Positions 23,570-37,134 of a stretch of 64,000 bases of DNA are shown in pieces. Position numbers and translations under genes: made by a program. The stretch is from Jacaranda mimosifolia. Taxonomy: Eukaryota; Streptophyta; Magnoliopsida; Lamiales; Bignoniaceae. The stretch is from positions 15,073,968 to 15,137,967 of the forward strand of contig CM032129.1 of the NCBI GenBank assembly GCA_018894105.1, in the 5' to 3' direction. Each line of letters opens with the position of its first letter. Position 1 is the first letter of the stretch. The notes beneath the pieces were generated by a model. It worked only from the letters and a program-made list of their open reading frames with translations. It was not told where the DNA came from and did not search any database.

Positions 23570-24906
23570 TTAACAAATCCCGCCAAAATCAGATTTTGAT
23601 TTGATTCCTAATTTTTCTCTTATGCACGCAAATTTTTTTTCTTCAAAAGCTTTGCTAAAAACATTTGCAAGCTGATTCTTAGTGGAAACAAAATCAATTG
23701 ATTTATCACCTTTATTCAAATGATCACGTAGGAAATGATGTTTGATATCAACATGTTTTGTGCGTGGGTGCAGAACTAGATTTTTAGAAATGCTAATGGC
23801 ACTGGAACTATCACATAAAATGGGCACGAAAGGCACATTAATACCAGAATCATGTAATATACGTCTCATCCATAATACCTGGGTGCAGCAATTACCCAAG
23901 CCCATGTATTCTGTCTCGGTTGTAGATAATGCAGTTACACTTTACTTTTTAATGCACCATAAGACCAGGCAATTTTCTAGTAGTTGGCAACCACTGCAAG
24001 TTCTTTTCCTATCTATCTTGCATCCAACATAATCCGCATCAGAATAGCTTATGAAATTAAAAGATTTAGAATGTGGATACCATAAGCCATAATTAGATGT
24101 TCCCTTAATATATCTCAGTATTCTTTTCACAACATTTAAATTAGATTCCTTTGGATCGGACTGGAGTCTAGCACATATGTTCAAAACATAACATCTGGAT
24201 AGCTAGTAGTTAAATAGAGTAAGCTACCAATCATACCTCTACCTTCTCGTCTAGATTCTTATCATCTTCATTAGGTTTCAATCTAGAATTTGTACCCTTG
24301 GGAGTGGTTGCAGGGTTGCATTCACTCATTCCAAACTTCTTTAGAAGCTCCTTTGTATACTTTTCTTGCAAGATGAATGTCCTCTTTTTGAGTTTGCTGC
24401 ACTTGAAGTCCTAAGAAGAAATTAAGCTCTCCCATTAAGCTTATTTCAAATTTCAGTTTCATTTTCTCAGCAAACTCTCAACAAAGTAGATCATTAATAG
24501 CACCAAAGATAATGTCATTGACATAAATTTGAACAATGAGAGAACTATGTTCTTCATGCTTAGGAGCAATGTGATATCTAAGATTCCACTAGAAAAATCA
24601 TTGTTTATTAGAAAGTTGCTCAAACGATCATACCAAGCCCTAGGTCCATGTTTCAATCTATATAAAACCTTTGTCAGTTTAAAAACATAATGAGGAAAAC
24701 GTTGATTTTCGAAACTGGGCGGTTGCTTTACATAAACTTCTTCTTTTATGAATCTGTTTAGAAAAGCACTTTTTACGTTCATTTGATAGAACATAAACTT
24801 TTTATGAGATGCAAAGGCAAGAAGCATTCTAATTGATTCTAACCTTGCAACTAGAGCAAATGCTTCATCATAGTCAATGCCTCTTGCTGATTGTAGCTTT
24901 TTACTA
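23570..24906 (-). pseudogene. Element S RT (C-terminal part) and RNase H
   Basis: Directly after the B insertion the RT resumes with GIDYDEAFALVARLES, YQMNVKSAFLN, EEVYVKQPPSFEN and PRAWYDRLSNFL. The catalytic block near 24510 is Y-V-N-D instead of Y-V-D-D. RNase H then reads VVKRILRYIKGTSNYGLWY, SDADYVGCKIDRK, TTETEYMGL and DSSSAISISKNLVLHPRTKH, ending in FGGIC near 23573. Several stops and shifts break it (about 24190-24440 and 23910-23940). The N-terminal RT half lies at 46308-46900, 21 kb away, on the other side of element B. Confidence 0.9.
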
Positions 24907-24907
24907 T

Positions 24908-27701
24908 TGAAAGCAAGTAAGGCACTAAGATCCAATAATTAAACTTCAAAACTTTAAATAAACTAGTGCTTACAAGAAACCAAGGATCTAAACATGCTTA
25001 GGATTTGGATTTGGATGGAGAGTTACCTTGATTAGCAAGATCCAAAGGTAGATTGAAGAGCTCTTTCTTCAAATAGAATCTGCCAAGCAGTGGCATAGCT
25101 AGAAGAGAGCAACTTTTGCACGATCCAAAGGACTCCAAAAAATCCAAAAAAATTCCAGTAGATCCCCAACTCTTTTATGAAACTACTATTAAAAGTTGAG
25201 ACCAAAATTCCTTCTAGATCTCTTGGAATAAAATCGCCAAATAACTGATCTTGCATGTCGATCTCCAAAGGCTTAGCAAATCATTTATTTTGCCTCTATC
25301 AATATGATCCACACACCAATCCAATTTCCTACTAACTGGAGAAAGAGATGAGAAAAGAAAGGAGATGGCCGATTTTAGGGTTGGAGATGAAGAGAGAGGT
25401 GAACTTCAACACATGAGTGAATTCCTTGAAAATGGAGGGAGAAAGTGAGAATCTAATTCTTCACTTGAATTCAATGTGGCTACCCACATCACCTCTATAT
25501 CTATCTATAGAGGGAGGATGATGTGATGCCAAGGTGGCATCACACCTTCCTCAAGGTGGGGGGACCGCCCACTTGTTTTGGTAGTCAGCATATTTAAATC
25601 AAATTTGAATTTTGTGTGCATTTCAATTATATTTGAAATATAATTTCAAATTAATTAAATGCCATACCTAAATGACCCTATTATTTGAATTTTTCCTCCA
25701 AAATATATTCTTCTCATTAAATAAATTAAATAATTTAATTTAATTAATTTAATCCTTGACTTAACTCTTAAATTAATTAGCTTAACTCTTTAAGCGAAGA
25801 ATTGTTTACTTAACTCTTTAAGTTGACCTATTGATGATTATGTGGCACCAAATAATTAAATCCTTAATTATTGGTCTAATTTAACTCCTTAAGTTATTTG
25901 ATCAATTTAACAATTAAATTAATCAAGCCAAAATTGACCTCAATTTTCCGCCACCCAAAAATCAATCTCTACAGAGTGAATTTTCTTACACTTACAAAAT
26001 TCCTCCATTACTTAGGAAATGCAATTGGCTTTTGTGTGTGACTCGATAAGTTCTAACATTCATTGAATATGGGCTCACAACTCCTTGTAACTTTTTACTA
26101 TCGTATATTTATTTTAGTTTAAACTCCTTTAAACTAATCGACTCAATTCAATTAATCTCCATTAATTGAACAGTACCTAAGCTACATGGTCAATGTCCAA
26201 TCTCAAGCCCACGGAGCCCAACTAATTGGCCGAAATGAATGCTTTTGGAGAACTATTATAGCTCTATGCGTACCGTGCAAATACAATCCTTCCACATCTT
26301 ATTTCTTGAAAAAGACCTAAGGCAAGATATTTTTCGGCATCCTAATAGCCTCGATACTACGTCTCCATTCCCAATGTTCGATTCCACTTTATGAACCCAT
26401 CTTTGAAAAACTCCTTTTCCAAATTATCATATTGGCTCGCGCAAGGACTCATTGGAATCAATCATTATAGAATACATAGAAGATGCACTCGCCCTTTACA
26501 AAGATGAGGAGTCATTTTCCATTTTGGACCTCATAGACCTCCATATCTAAGTAGCTCATGCCCAATCACCACCCGAAAGGCCTGCAAGGTGACCAGGGAT
26601 GAGTCAAAGCATGAGGACCTAAACACAAGGTTACCATGGATCATCATATTAAATGATTAATTATATGCACTAACGTAAGCTGGAGAATTTGCCATTATCA
26701 ACTTGCCACTTCGGGTATTTAGTGGATTCTTTGGGTGGGCCTTGAGTGCCTTGTTTCCTAACAAGCACCCACTAATATGCATCCATATCTCATATAGGAT
26801 TGCTCATGAAACGGAGCAATATCCAACTCTTTAGATCTATGCATCATTAGAGATGGCAACGGGGCGGGTCTGGGGTAGGTTTTGCAGGACCCGGGACCCA
26901 CCCCGCCTAAAAATTGAGAAACCCAGGACCCGCCCCGCCCCGCCTTACCTTAGGACCCGGACCCGGCGGGTTGGACCCGTCTAACCCGCTTTTTTTTTTT
27001 TTTTTTTGTATTTTTGTGTATATATTTTTTTCCTTCTTTTCTTCATAATCACTTGAATATATAGATTTTGCTCTAGTGAGTATAGGTTTTGAAAGAATAA
27101 AATTGAAACAAGTTAAAAAAAAAAAAAGCCCTAATTTTCTAATATAGTATTATAACCTAATAAATACTTATACTTATATATAATATATATGTTATATGTA
27201 ATATAATATATAATATAAATATATATATTATATAATATAATATAGGATGGGATCGGGGCAGATCCACCAAGACCCGCTACCCGCCCCGGACCCGGGCGGG
27301 TCTTGATAATCAAGACCCGTTACCCGCCCCATCCCCATTTTTTTCACCCCAAACCCGCCCCGAATGGGGCGGGGCCCCGGTTTACCCGAACCCATTGCCA
27401 TCCCTATGCATCATTAATGTAAGTCTATCCGAATCTTAGATGTCCTATCTCTTAAGATCCTATGATTTGGAAGATTTAAGATCACGACTGTGTAAGACTT
27501 CTTCCATGATCATCACCCAGTGCGTGACCAAGTCTCGTAGTCTTGTGTGATCTAAGGGATTCAACTAAATGCCAATGAAGTAAATATAAGCATACGATGA
27601 AAATGGCCATATTATGAATATCGTTCAGTCAAGATTGTATCACAAGTGAAATCGTTTACAATGCCAATCCAATTGACTTGCAGGATACTATTCCAATAAT
27701 A
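24908..27701 (-). repeat. Element B 3' LTR (interrupted by a MITE)
   Basis: This is the reverse complement of the A-family LTR. It starts TGAAAGCAAGTAAGGCACTA on the plus strand, parallel to 33418 onward, and runs to CTATTCCAATAATA at 27701. With the 559-bp MITE and its duplicated 8 bases removed it is about 2.23 kb, like LTR A. A TATA-like palindrome CCTCTATATCTATCTATAGAGG is at about 25492-25513. Confidence 0.85.
26848..27406. mobile_element. GC-rich hAT-type MITE in LTR B
   Basis: The ends are TAGAGATGGCAACGGGG and, reverse-complemented, TAGGGATGGCAATGGG. The exact 8-bp repeat TGCATCAT flanks them (26840-26847 and 27407-27414). TIRs beginning TAGGG with an 8-bp duplication are the hAT pattern. 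The other LTR of B (near 45995-46030) and LTR A lack the insert, giving an empty-site comparison. The arms are packed with GGGGCGGG, GACCCG and CCCGCCCC, which contrast with an AT-only centre (about 26990-27245). It has no coding capacity. Confidence 0.88.
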
Positions 27702-27749
27702 TCCCAATTTCCCAAAAGCCAATTCCCCTAACCTTAAGACCTATCTTCT

Positions 27750-28690
27750 CAAGACGTCCTTCAAAGACTGTTTGCATTTAGGGGTTTAGATAGTAGTTCT
27801 GTTATATTATCTTATGAGGCAACAATTTCCACTCAATTGTCGACTCTATCAAATGATATCATATATCAAATTGTAACATATTTATCTATATTTGGATCAC
27901 TGATGGGATCTTGGCTCAAGTCCTAAGTTGACTTCAAAAGACAATCGTAAGCTCATGGACGCTAAGCATTACATCCAACACTTGGATGAAGTTTTTATCC
28001 AAACACTTTCTTTGCGGTTTCCAAAACCACAAATTATTTTACTTCAGTAGTAATCTCAATCGTGGTTGTCTTATTTGGAACTCTTCCAACTCACCACGCC
28101 ACCACTAAGGCAAAATTTAAATCCAGAAGTGGATTTTAGGTCATCTACATCGGATTGCAAACTAGAGTCCGAAAACTCTTTGAGTTTCAATTTTCCATTA
28201 CCGTATACCAAAAACAAGTCCTTAGCGCTTCTCAAGTACTTTTGGATTGTTTTAACGACCATCCAGTGACAGTCGCTGGGGTCGGATTGGAAACGAATCG
28301 TAACACTTAGAGCGTGTCCCGCATCCAGTGTTGTACATTGAACACATACAATTTGCTCTGCATGAAGTATGTGGGACATTCTATGTCTTTCGTTGTCAAT
28401 CTCAGAGGCCATAGACTTGGAGAGACTAATTCCATGTCCCATGGGAAGAAACCATTATTAGATTCTTCCATACTAAAACTCTTTAGTATCTTGTTAATGT
28501 ACAATGTTTGGGAAAGCCTTGGCATCCTTCCCGATCTATCTCTATAGATACATATTCCCAATACATAGGATGTTTCTTCAAAATTCTTCATGGAGAATTC
28601 TGTAGATAACCATGTTTTAGTACCCTCTAACATTTCTCTCTCATTCTTAATAAGAAGAATGTCATCGACATAAAGCATAATAAACTGTAT
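27750..28690 (-). pseudogene. Element B RNase H and RT catalytic region
   Basis: From 28678 downward the frame reads LYVDDILLIKN (YVDD intact), YVLGICIYRDRS, YINKILKSFSMEES, then after a shift the RNase H blocks (LDAGHALSVTIRFQSDP, VKTIQKYLRSAKDLFLVYGN, SDVDDLKSTSG). Further degraded RNase H sequence continues to about 27750, just before the LTR. The motifs are the same as in element A, confirming the shared family. Confidence 0.85.
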
Positions 28691-29602
28691 ACTATTCTTA
28701 CTAGCCTTCTAGAACACACAAAGTTCATACACATTTTCACAAAGCCAACTGATTTGACTTTCTAATCAGAATATATGTTCCAAGTTTGGGACACCTTTTT
28801 GAGTTAATAAATGGATATCTGGAGTTTACAAACCTTTTGCTTACTCCCCTTAGACATAAAACCTTGCAGTTGCCCCAGTTAGATTTCTTCTTCAATGTTT
28901 CCATTGAGGAAAGCAGTTTTCATATCCATTTATCATATCTCATAGTCATAATATGCGACTGTGGAAAGTAAAATTCGAATGGACTTAGGCATTGCGACCA
29001 GTGCAAAGATTTTCTCAAAATCAAAATTTGGTCTTAGAGTGTAACCTTTTGCCACTAGTCGTGCCTTAAAGGTCACTACCTCTCCATCGACTACTAGCTT
29101 TCACTTATAGATCCATCTGCAACCAACGGGAACTATTCCCTTTGGTAGATCTACAAAAGTTAATATTTTGTTGGAGTTCATTGAGTCCTTTTTTGATTTT
29201 ATGGCATCAAGCCAGTGTCCCGAGTCTATGTCCAACATAGCTTTCTCATAGGTTTTTGGATCACTATTCAATTAGCCCATATCATGAAAGAATTCGAATA
29301 TTTCGGGTTGCTTCTTGATTTGATCCGTCCTTCTTAGAGGTTGTGTGGGGGGCTTTTATTGATATTTACTTGTTTCTACCGCTTGTGGAATTTTAATGAT
29401 CATCTTAAACTTCACCAAGTTCAATAACAATGCCTTTTCTATCTAATAGAAATTCATTTTCCGAAAAGGTGACATTTCTTAAAACAAACACCCTTTGTTC
29501 CAAATGATCATTAAAGTAATAACCTAAAGACTCTCTTGGGTATCCCACAAACTTGCACAAGATGGATCTACTATCCAACTTGTCCCCCACTAAATGTCTC
29601 AT
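28691..29602 (-). pseudogene. Element B integrase end and N-terminal RT
   Basis: The 29602-29405 fragment reads DSRSILCKFVGYPRES, GYYFNDHLEQRVFVLRNVTF and FLLDRKGIVIELGEV, the linker between integrase and RT. Degraded RT sequence follows with traces of the RT start near 29200 and of the K-T-A-F-L-N block near 28890. Stops and shifts are frequent. Confidence 0.75.
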
Positions 29603-29639
29603 GTAGGCGGGAGACCCCCAAACCTTTAGATAATGGTAA

Positions 29640-30380
29640 GGGGGTGCTTTGCCAATTCACATCTCATGCAGCATTTTTAGCACCTACTTTGAGGGTACTA
29701 CACTTAGTAACTTTGCTGTCGTCTTTAAGGTGTATCCCCAAAAGGATATAGGCACATCGAAAAACTCATCATGGAATGTACCATGTCTAACAAAGTATGG
29801 TTTCTCCTTTCAGCTACTCTATTATTTTGGGGTATGCCGAGTGGAGTCCATTAAGAGAGAATCCTGTTCTTTTTTAGATAATATAAGAATTCAGTACTTA
29901 AGTATTCTCCATCTCGATCCAATCGAAGAGCTTTAATACTAAGTCCCTTTTGCTTCTCCACTTCATTCCTGTACACTTTGAACTTTTCAAAGACTTCGGA
30001 TTTATACTTCATAAGATACACATGTCCGAACTGACTATAATTATCGGTGAAGGTGATAAAGTAGGAATAGACTCCTCTCGCACTAACTCTTAGTAGGCCA
30101 CAAACATCCATATGGATAAAATCCAAAGGACTTGTGATGCACTTTGTTTGTCCTAGAAAATGAACCTTAGTCATTTTTTCCTTTAAACAAGATTCATAAG
30201 TTAGAATGTTCTCAATGCCACTTACATTTAGCGCTTTGAGAGCTTCTAACTTGTTTATCCTATTTTCAGAAATATGTCTAAGTCTTGTATGTCATAACAT
30301 AACATCTTCTTGGATATCTAATTTTCTTACTTTATTGAATGTGCATTAGTGATTGTTGAGAATCCAAAAAAATATATAAT
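29640..30380 (-). pseudogene. Element B integrase core
   Basis: The frame 30174-29851 reads KVHFLGQTKC, FIHMDVCGLLRVSARGVYSYFIT, FTDNYSQFGHVYLMKYKSE and ALRLDRDGEYLSTEFLYYLKKN. Both catalytic Asp positions (HMDV and LRLDR) are kept, unlike element A where the second is Asn. The upstream zinc-binding region near 30230-30300 is degraded and the frame is lost after about 29850. Confidence 0.82.
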
Positions 30381-30739
30381 CCCTTGTTAAGTGTACCATA
30401 AGCATTTAAAGAACCCATTCTTTAATGCCTTCAATCTCCTATTTGATATAGAAGGATCAAATCCTTTGCTATCTAAAACGAGAATTGAAATAATGTTCTC
30501 AACAATATGTGGTACATATTAACAAGGGTTCAGTACAATTATGAAGTTCCCTAAGTCTAACTTACTATATGCCTTTGGCTTTGGCTGCAACTCTTGCTCC
30601 TTAGCTAAGACGGTGGATCATATCCATATCATTAGGTCTTATTCTTCTTTCTATTCTTTATAACTTACAAAGATAAGAACCACATAAGATATCATATATC
30701 CATGAGGAATAATTTATCCTTGAATGCACTTCAATAAAG

Positions 30740-31495
30740 TACATACCCTTCTCAAGGGTTGCAAGGTATTCCTTGCAATTCCCTTTTCAATGGCCTATCT
30801 CGCCAAAGTAGAAACAAGTAATATCAACTGTATCTTTTATAATCTTCTTGATTCCTTCATATGCCTTTAATGGTTGCTTTCCCCTTAGAGGAAGAACTTT
30901 CCTTTCTTTTACCTCTCTTTCTAGCATCCCTAAGGCCCATAGACTTGAAGGTTAAAGCAAACATTAATGGTATGTCCTTGTCATGGTAATCTCCATCTAA
31001 ATCAACACTTTGATCAATAAAACTCAGCAAGCAAGGATGTGAGGATCAAATCCTCATAGAGATCATTGTCCATCACTACGTCCAACTTGAAAAGCTTCTC
31101 CAAGCCTAATCAACTTTAGACCATAGTTGATGACACATGACTTCTCATCCATCCCAGCTTGAAAATCTCCTTTGACAACATGAATTTCTCATACCTTGTT
31201 TATTTTACAACTCTTGTAAACTTTAATCGAGGTATAATTCATGTGTCCTGGAGACTTTTGAAGTTTGTAGATGCCATCATGAGACTATGGGATAGGACGA
31301 TCCTTAACCCAATTCATGAACTTTTCACATATCTTTTGATCTGCTATAATCCCCATAGGATTAGGAGCACCTTGATATAGGATATATATCCATTTCTAGG
31401 AATCTAGAATGATTTTTGTGGTTAAGTCAAACGTGGAAGTTTGGCCCAATTGCTTTATTAGTTTTCAAAATAACATGGAGTGGATTTTTATCCAT
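30740..31495 (-). pseudogene. Element B gag
   Basis: An ATG at 31495 (minus) opens MDKNPLHVILKTNKAIGPN, parallel to the gag start of element A, and then degrades with stops. The zinc knuckle at 30775-30816 reads C-F-Y-F-G-E-I-G-H-stop-K-G-N-C, so its second Cys is Phe and a stop lies inside it. Between these the gag helical core is poorly preserved. Confidence 0.75.
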
Positions 31496-33402
31496 TCTCT
31501 TAAGATTTCACAAATCCTCAAAGGTGAAAAAGATAATATAAGCATGTGATTGAATTTTGATACTGAAACATGTTCATGGTCTTTCAAGCATGTTTTTCTC
31601 CCAATATTTTATCAAATCCTTCACCCCCTAGAAGAATTCAGGAAATCTCATTTCCTAGTGAGAATCAAGATCCCGAGGACTTGCAAATGGACCCCCGTAA
31701 CCAAGTGCCATCACAAGCAATCGAAGGGTAAGAAACTTTTGCTAATTGATGCAACTCTTGATGTATTTTGCCTCACCTTTCACATAGACCCACAGAACTG
31801 TGCACCATCTATGTTACTAAGTGTTAAGTCTAACCTACCAATCAAACTTTATCTAAGACGGGCACCACAACATCCTCCATAACTGAGTGCCAATGTATGG
31901 GTGTTCTTAATTCAAAGATGCATCTCATGCTAAGTGTATGCTCACAGCTTTTCTCCTAAGTGTGACCCCCATAACTGAGTGCCATCACATAAAATCAGTA
32001 GCGTCATCATGGCATATACTATTGGTAGAAGGCATGGATTAATTAAAACTTCTTTTAATTTATATCCATTTTGACTTAATATTTGTAGAGCACTTAAACT
32101 TTCTAAGTTGAGGGTTTTTGCTTGCAAAGATCTCATCATTTTATCTTTTTATTTAGGTTTTCAATATCCTAACCATGTATCTCACACATTAATAAGATAT
32201 GAAAAGCATAAATAAGTAAATGAACCTAGCATGCTCCTTGGATGGGATGACTATGAGCTTAACCAAGTGGTGCACTTTGAGCAATAGGTGCACCACCTAG
32301 TTGATTTTAAGTAGGTTGATTAAATCTAGCTATTATATGAGCTTATCCCCATACATTCATGGGTCTTTTTACCTCTAATGGTCTCGTTGCCCTTGTAACA
32401 TTTACAAGAGAAAGAAATCATCACTCCTAATGATTCTACTCTCATAGCATTTACAAGATATAAATTAAGAGGCATGCAAACCCCAATTTAATACAACCCT
32501 TTTCAGTTACTTGAAAAAAATATAATCAATATTAAATGCTCATGATCATCCCCATTCATTCATCATCCATTCAATAATTAAATGAACAATAAATAAATCT
32601 AGAATTAACAATTAATTCTAACAATTAAATGCTTATCTCATAAACAATTAATTGGTCAAGCAAAAATAAGCATAACATTTATGCATCTCATTTTTGCACA
32701 AAACTAGAGATTAACTTGAACAAATTTCTAAAAGCAATAAAAAATGTCAAACAAAATTTTGAGAACTTGCACAACACTGTGCACCTATCTAGCATAATTT
32801 GAATAATTTTTAGTCACCTAAGGAACACAAAAATAGGCTCAAAATTCATGCCAGCCAAAACTGGTTGCTGTTGCCCAAACGGCGCACACAGTTGGGCGGT
32901 AAGTGCACCCACTTCTCTACTTGTGTGTTGCCATGGTGCGGTAGCATCCTTGTTTTGGGGTTGGGACTGATTAAGTCAATTTTGGCTCAACTTTTGTGCA
33001 CATCATACCACACATTTTACATGAAATTCCAGATTTAAAACACCTTTCAAAAATGGAATTTCAAGTGCTCAAACATTCTTCAAACTTCAAGTTCAAGTAA
33101 GAATCATATTCTTCAAAAATGACCAAAATAACTTAAGGCCAACCAACACATGCCATATCAAGATATGACATCAATTAATGTCAAATCAACATTCAATATT
33201 AATAGTTATGAATTAAAACATACTACTCATATGAATCAACAATTAAAACACATATTAGCATGCTTTCAATTCATCAATCAAGGAACCACATACAACATCA
33301 TCCAAACACTCAAATCCATCATATGAAAAAAGAATTTGGTTATTTTGATCAATCCATCACATGAATCAATAAATAAACAAATCCAAATAAAAACATGAAT
33401 TA
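31496..33402 (-). other. Element B untranslated leader
   Basis: It aligns with the leader of element A in reverse orientation, including the CCCCCATAACTGAGTGCCATC motif series and the GCACAAC/TGTGCAAG region near 32770. No ORF is conserved between the two leaders. Confidence 0.7.
31690..31989 (-). repeat. Four-copy leader motif in element B
   Basis: Reverse-complement relatives of GATGGCACTCGGTCATGGG occur at 31690-31712, 31786-31810, 31871-31894 and 31963-31989. Both the number and the 80-100-base spacing match element A. Confidence 0.65.
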
Positions 33403-33403
33403 G

Positions 33404-33415
33404 GCTCCAATACCA
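33404..33415 (-). other. Element B primer-binding site
   Basis: On the minus strand TGGTATTGGAGC lies two bases from the LTR end TTTCA. It is a Met-tRNA complement with two changes. Confidence 0.8.
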
Positions 33416-33417
33416 CT

Positions 33418-34186
33418 TGAAAGGAAGTAAAGCACTAGGATCCATAATAAAACTTCAAAAGCTTCAATAAACTAGTTCTTACAAGCAGCCAAGGATGTAA
33501 ACATGCTTAGGATTTGGATTTGGATGGAGAGTTACCTAGATTAGCAAGATCTAAAGGTAGATTGAAGAACTCTTTCTTCAAAATAGAATCTGCCAAGCAG
33601 TGGCATAGTTGGAAGAGAGCAACTTTTGCATAATCGAAAGGACTCCAAAAAATCCAAAGAAATTCCAGTAGATCCTCAACTCTTTATGAAATTACTGTTA
33701 AAATTTAAGACCAAAACTCGTTCTCGATCTCCTAAAATAAAATCACCAAATGACTGATCTCGCAGGTGAATCTCCAAAGGCTTAGCAAACTATTTGTTTT
33801 GCCTCTATCAATATGATCCACACGCCAATCCAATTTTCTACTACTCCTGACTTTTAACTGGAGAAAGAGAAGAGAGAAGAGCGAGAGATAGCTGACTTTG
33901 GGGTTGGAGAATAAGAGAGAGGTGAACTTCAACACATGAGTGAACACCTTAAAAATGGAGAGAGCAAATGAGAATCTAATTCTTCACTTGAATTCAATGT
34001 GGCTGCCCACCTCACCTCCATATCTATATATAAGGGATGATGGTGTGATGCCAAGGTTCAGTCACAATTTCCTCAAGGTGGGGGGGGGGGGACCGCCCAC
34101 TTGTCTTGCAAGTTGACACATTCAAATTAAATTTGAATTTTGTGTGCATTTCAATTATATTTGAAATCTAATTTCAAATTAATTTA
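33418..34186 (-). repeat. Element B 5' LTR, PBS-proximal part
   Basis: This parallels 24908-25670 of the other LTR. It stops abruptly at AATTTCAAATTAATTTA, where LTR C starts; the remainder continues at 44841. Confidence 0.85.
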
Positions 34187-37120
34187 TGTAACACCTTAAT
34201 TTTTAGAATATCAATTTAAGTTGATTGAAATTAAATTAATTAAAGTTTAGATAGAAATATTTAGAATTGGAGGATTTAATTATAAATAAGGAATGGACTT
34301 GATTGTTTAAAATTATAAAGTTTAGGGGGTTAATATGGACAAGTTGAAAGTTGGAGGACTTTAAAATATTTGGATTTGGACTTAATTGCCTAAAAATAGA
34401 AAATTTAGGGGCTAATGTGTCAGAATTAGAAGTTGAGGGACTCAAATGAAAATTAGGGGCTACATTGAAGGCGGTCTAAAAGTTTTGTGGTAGAAATTGG
34501 GTCGGTCTAAAAGTTTTGAGGCTAATTTGAAAATAACAAAAATGTATTTATATATATAACATGAAGGATAGAAATTCCTTAAATTTCTAAAATTTGCCCA
34601 AATCTTTCCCGAACGGCGAATCACTGGTGAATGGACGTGAAACCTAGAACTAATACCATATTTGGCTTCCTGCCATTAAAGTGAACATAACCATATAAAA
34701 AACAACACTAAACCACCAAACATGTCGAAGGAAACTAAAGCCGACGGTGGATGAGCGGTGGGTTGATGGTTTCGCCATTTTCGGTGGTGAAAAAATGGTG
34801 GTGTTTGGGTGGGTATTGATCGTGAGGTGATGTGTAGTCTAGTGGTGGTGTTAATTTGGAGTTTCGAAGACTGGTGGCGCAGGAATGTTTGTGGGGGGCG
34901 CGACAGCGGTGGGCTAGGGTTCCGCGGTGATTTTGAGCCAAATTGTCCAACTAAACGGCGTCCAAACAAGAAATTATTTAGGGGGTTTTACTCCTCATGA
35001 TGAGGCACACAAGATGGTGGTAGAGGTCTCCATCTCCGGCGGTTGCACGTGGCCGCCGCCGACGGTGCATGGCAGCTGTTTCAAGGCAGTTTGCCCCAAA
35101 TTTAATCCCGAACTTGTCTAAGCTATTCTCGGCTTAAGATAGGATCCTGGTTTGGCCCGATTTGGGTAATTTTTTAATAATCAAATTTTAATTCGATTGA
35201 ATTATTGAATGTAATTTGATTTTCGAGTTCAGTTCAGTCATAACTTGTACTACGACTGTCAAACTATAATTTAACTTGAGTTATGGCTTAATTTTATAAC
35301 TATCATAATAGTAAATTTAATTAGTTCAAAAGAATACTGTGAGGGCTTTAAGTAAGATCTTAATTATTTCTTTACCAAACCATCGAGTTAGGGATAATGA
35401 TGTATGACTATGTTAAGCATTTAGCGCACCTCTAAATTTGAAGGGATTATAACTGAACAACTAAAGTAATCAGGGATCCCGATAAGGATATTTAAGTACA
35501 TTAAGAATTTTGATTTGGAAATTAACTCAACATAGTTTTAGTTCATTTAATTTGAATTGTGAATTGATTATAAAATAAAATCATGAGCTGTTCAAACCTC
35601 TAAGGATTATCAAGATTATGTCAGAATACTCTTAAGTTAAATAGAGATATTATTGATATTTATCCTTAAAATTCAGAGGGTTGACGGAATGATAACCTGA
35701 GTTATTTTATGACAGTTCTCAGACTGACTAGGAAACCAGAACCTAAGCGACCATACAACTAAGAATCCCTCTACATCTACTAGGTGAGTTTATATTGATT
35801 AGTATGGTATTCTTTGCTGGGGAAAGAACCTATATACTTGCTATTATATCATAATTGCTTCCTTTCTTTTGATCTATGTGGTGAAAATAGTACTCCACAT
35901 CGCCTTCTATTTGAAGTGCCTTTGTTGATTTTAATTGATATCGCTTTATCTGAAATTGGCGATGTGTTGAGAAAACTGAAAAGTGATTTTGAAATATATT
36001 GTTTTATCGCATACATTTCTGGATACCAGCCTAGTGTTAGATTATTCTATATATAAACATGGCGATTTGATATACTATTTGGAACACTGGTTTTGAGATA
36101 TATTTATCAGTCATAGCCACGACCGTTTCTCATAAACGGGTTAGGACTGTTTGAGCATCCAAATTTCGGTTGTCATGGCTAAGTGACGTGTTATATGAAA
36201 TGATGTTGCGCACTAATTATTGGTAACTGATACTGTACTGATTATTGATACCCTTGCGAGTGGGCCCTGGGATTAGCTTTGGACGAACTGAGCGGAACAG
36301 ACCAACGGTGACCGATCTCCTGCTAATATACCCTACTGATTACATTTGGCTCCATAGTCCGCCGGAGGTAGCTGGCTATAGGAGGGATGAGGCATGTAGC
36401 TAGCCATGCCTACTGGTTATAGTATATTGTCCAAGCCGATCACTCGAGATAGGAGGAATAAGGGTTTCCATTTGTTCGAAAGTAGAGTGACAAGGTAGGA
36501 GAACCGCCAATGCTTAATAGTGAAAATATTTTGTTAAATTATATTCAGTTGCTCGGTATGCCTGATACTTATACTTGAAATTTCAAATATTTGACTGGAA
36601 CCCAGTAGATGTTCAAAGGGTATATCGACTCCATTTCAAATCATAATTGAGGTTTAAACCTCTGTGAGAGATAGTGAATTTTGTGAAATCTCACCACTGG
36701 TATGGGACGGTAGTGAAATGGATCACCCAAAAACTTTGACTAAAACCTTATCTCACAACTTCTGAAAATATTTATGCTTCTATTTATCTCCTATGTCATA
36801 ATTGTGAAATTATCATTTTGTTATTATTGCTATACTATCTCACTAAGTCATTCAGACTTACATTGTTTTATTGTTTCTTCCGTTCTTTGCCCCAGATAGA
36901 ATAGGGTGATGAAGATAGACTAACCCAGGGAACACATGAAGTAATAAGGGTGATAAAAGTCCATATTTTGATTTAGACTAGAACATCCGATAAAGGTCAT
37001 TGTAGAAATTAATTACTTTGGGATTTTTGAGAAATGTATTTTCTGTTGTAAAGAAAACGTGCGGTAATATTTGAATAGCACCTCGATTGAAAGCAGGCGT
37101 CTCCCGATTGGGGCGTTACA
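34187..37120 (+). repeat. Element C 5' LTR
   Basis: This 2.93-kb repeat aligns with 41932-44840 end to end. It contains a TATA-like stretch TTATATATATAAC near 34548, then a GC-richer segment (about 34600-35110) where GGTGG/CCACC-type triplets create chance ORFs on both strands. Those ORFs are not preserved in the other LTR. Confidence 0.9.
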
Positions 37121-37122
37121 AG

Positions 37123-37134
37123 GTGGTATTAGTG
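37123..37134 (+). other. Element C primer-binding site
   Basis: TGGTATTAGTGC follows the LTR after two bases. It resembles the Met-tRNA complement TGGTATCAGAGC with three changes. Confidence 0.65.

Noticed and set aside
26850..27404. Mutator-type MITE with a 12-bp direct repeat
   Set aside because: Reading the TIR from TAGGGATGG gives an exact 8-bp duplication, which fits hAT better; the extra repeat bases are then part of the TIR or chance.
34676..34969. 97-aa Pro/His-rich minus-strand ORF in LTR C
   Set aside because: It lies in the GC-rich part of an LTR and is disrupted in the sister LTR (42421-42639 retains only part); composition explains it.
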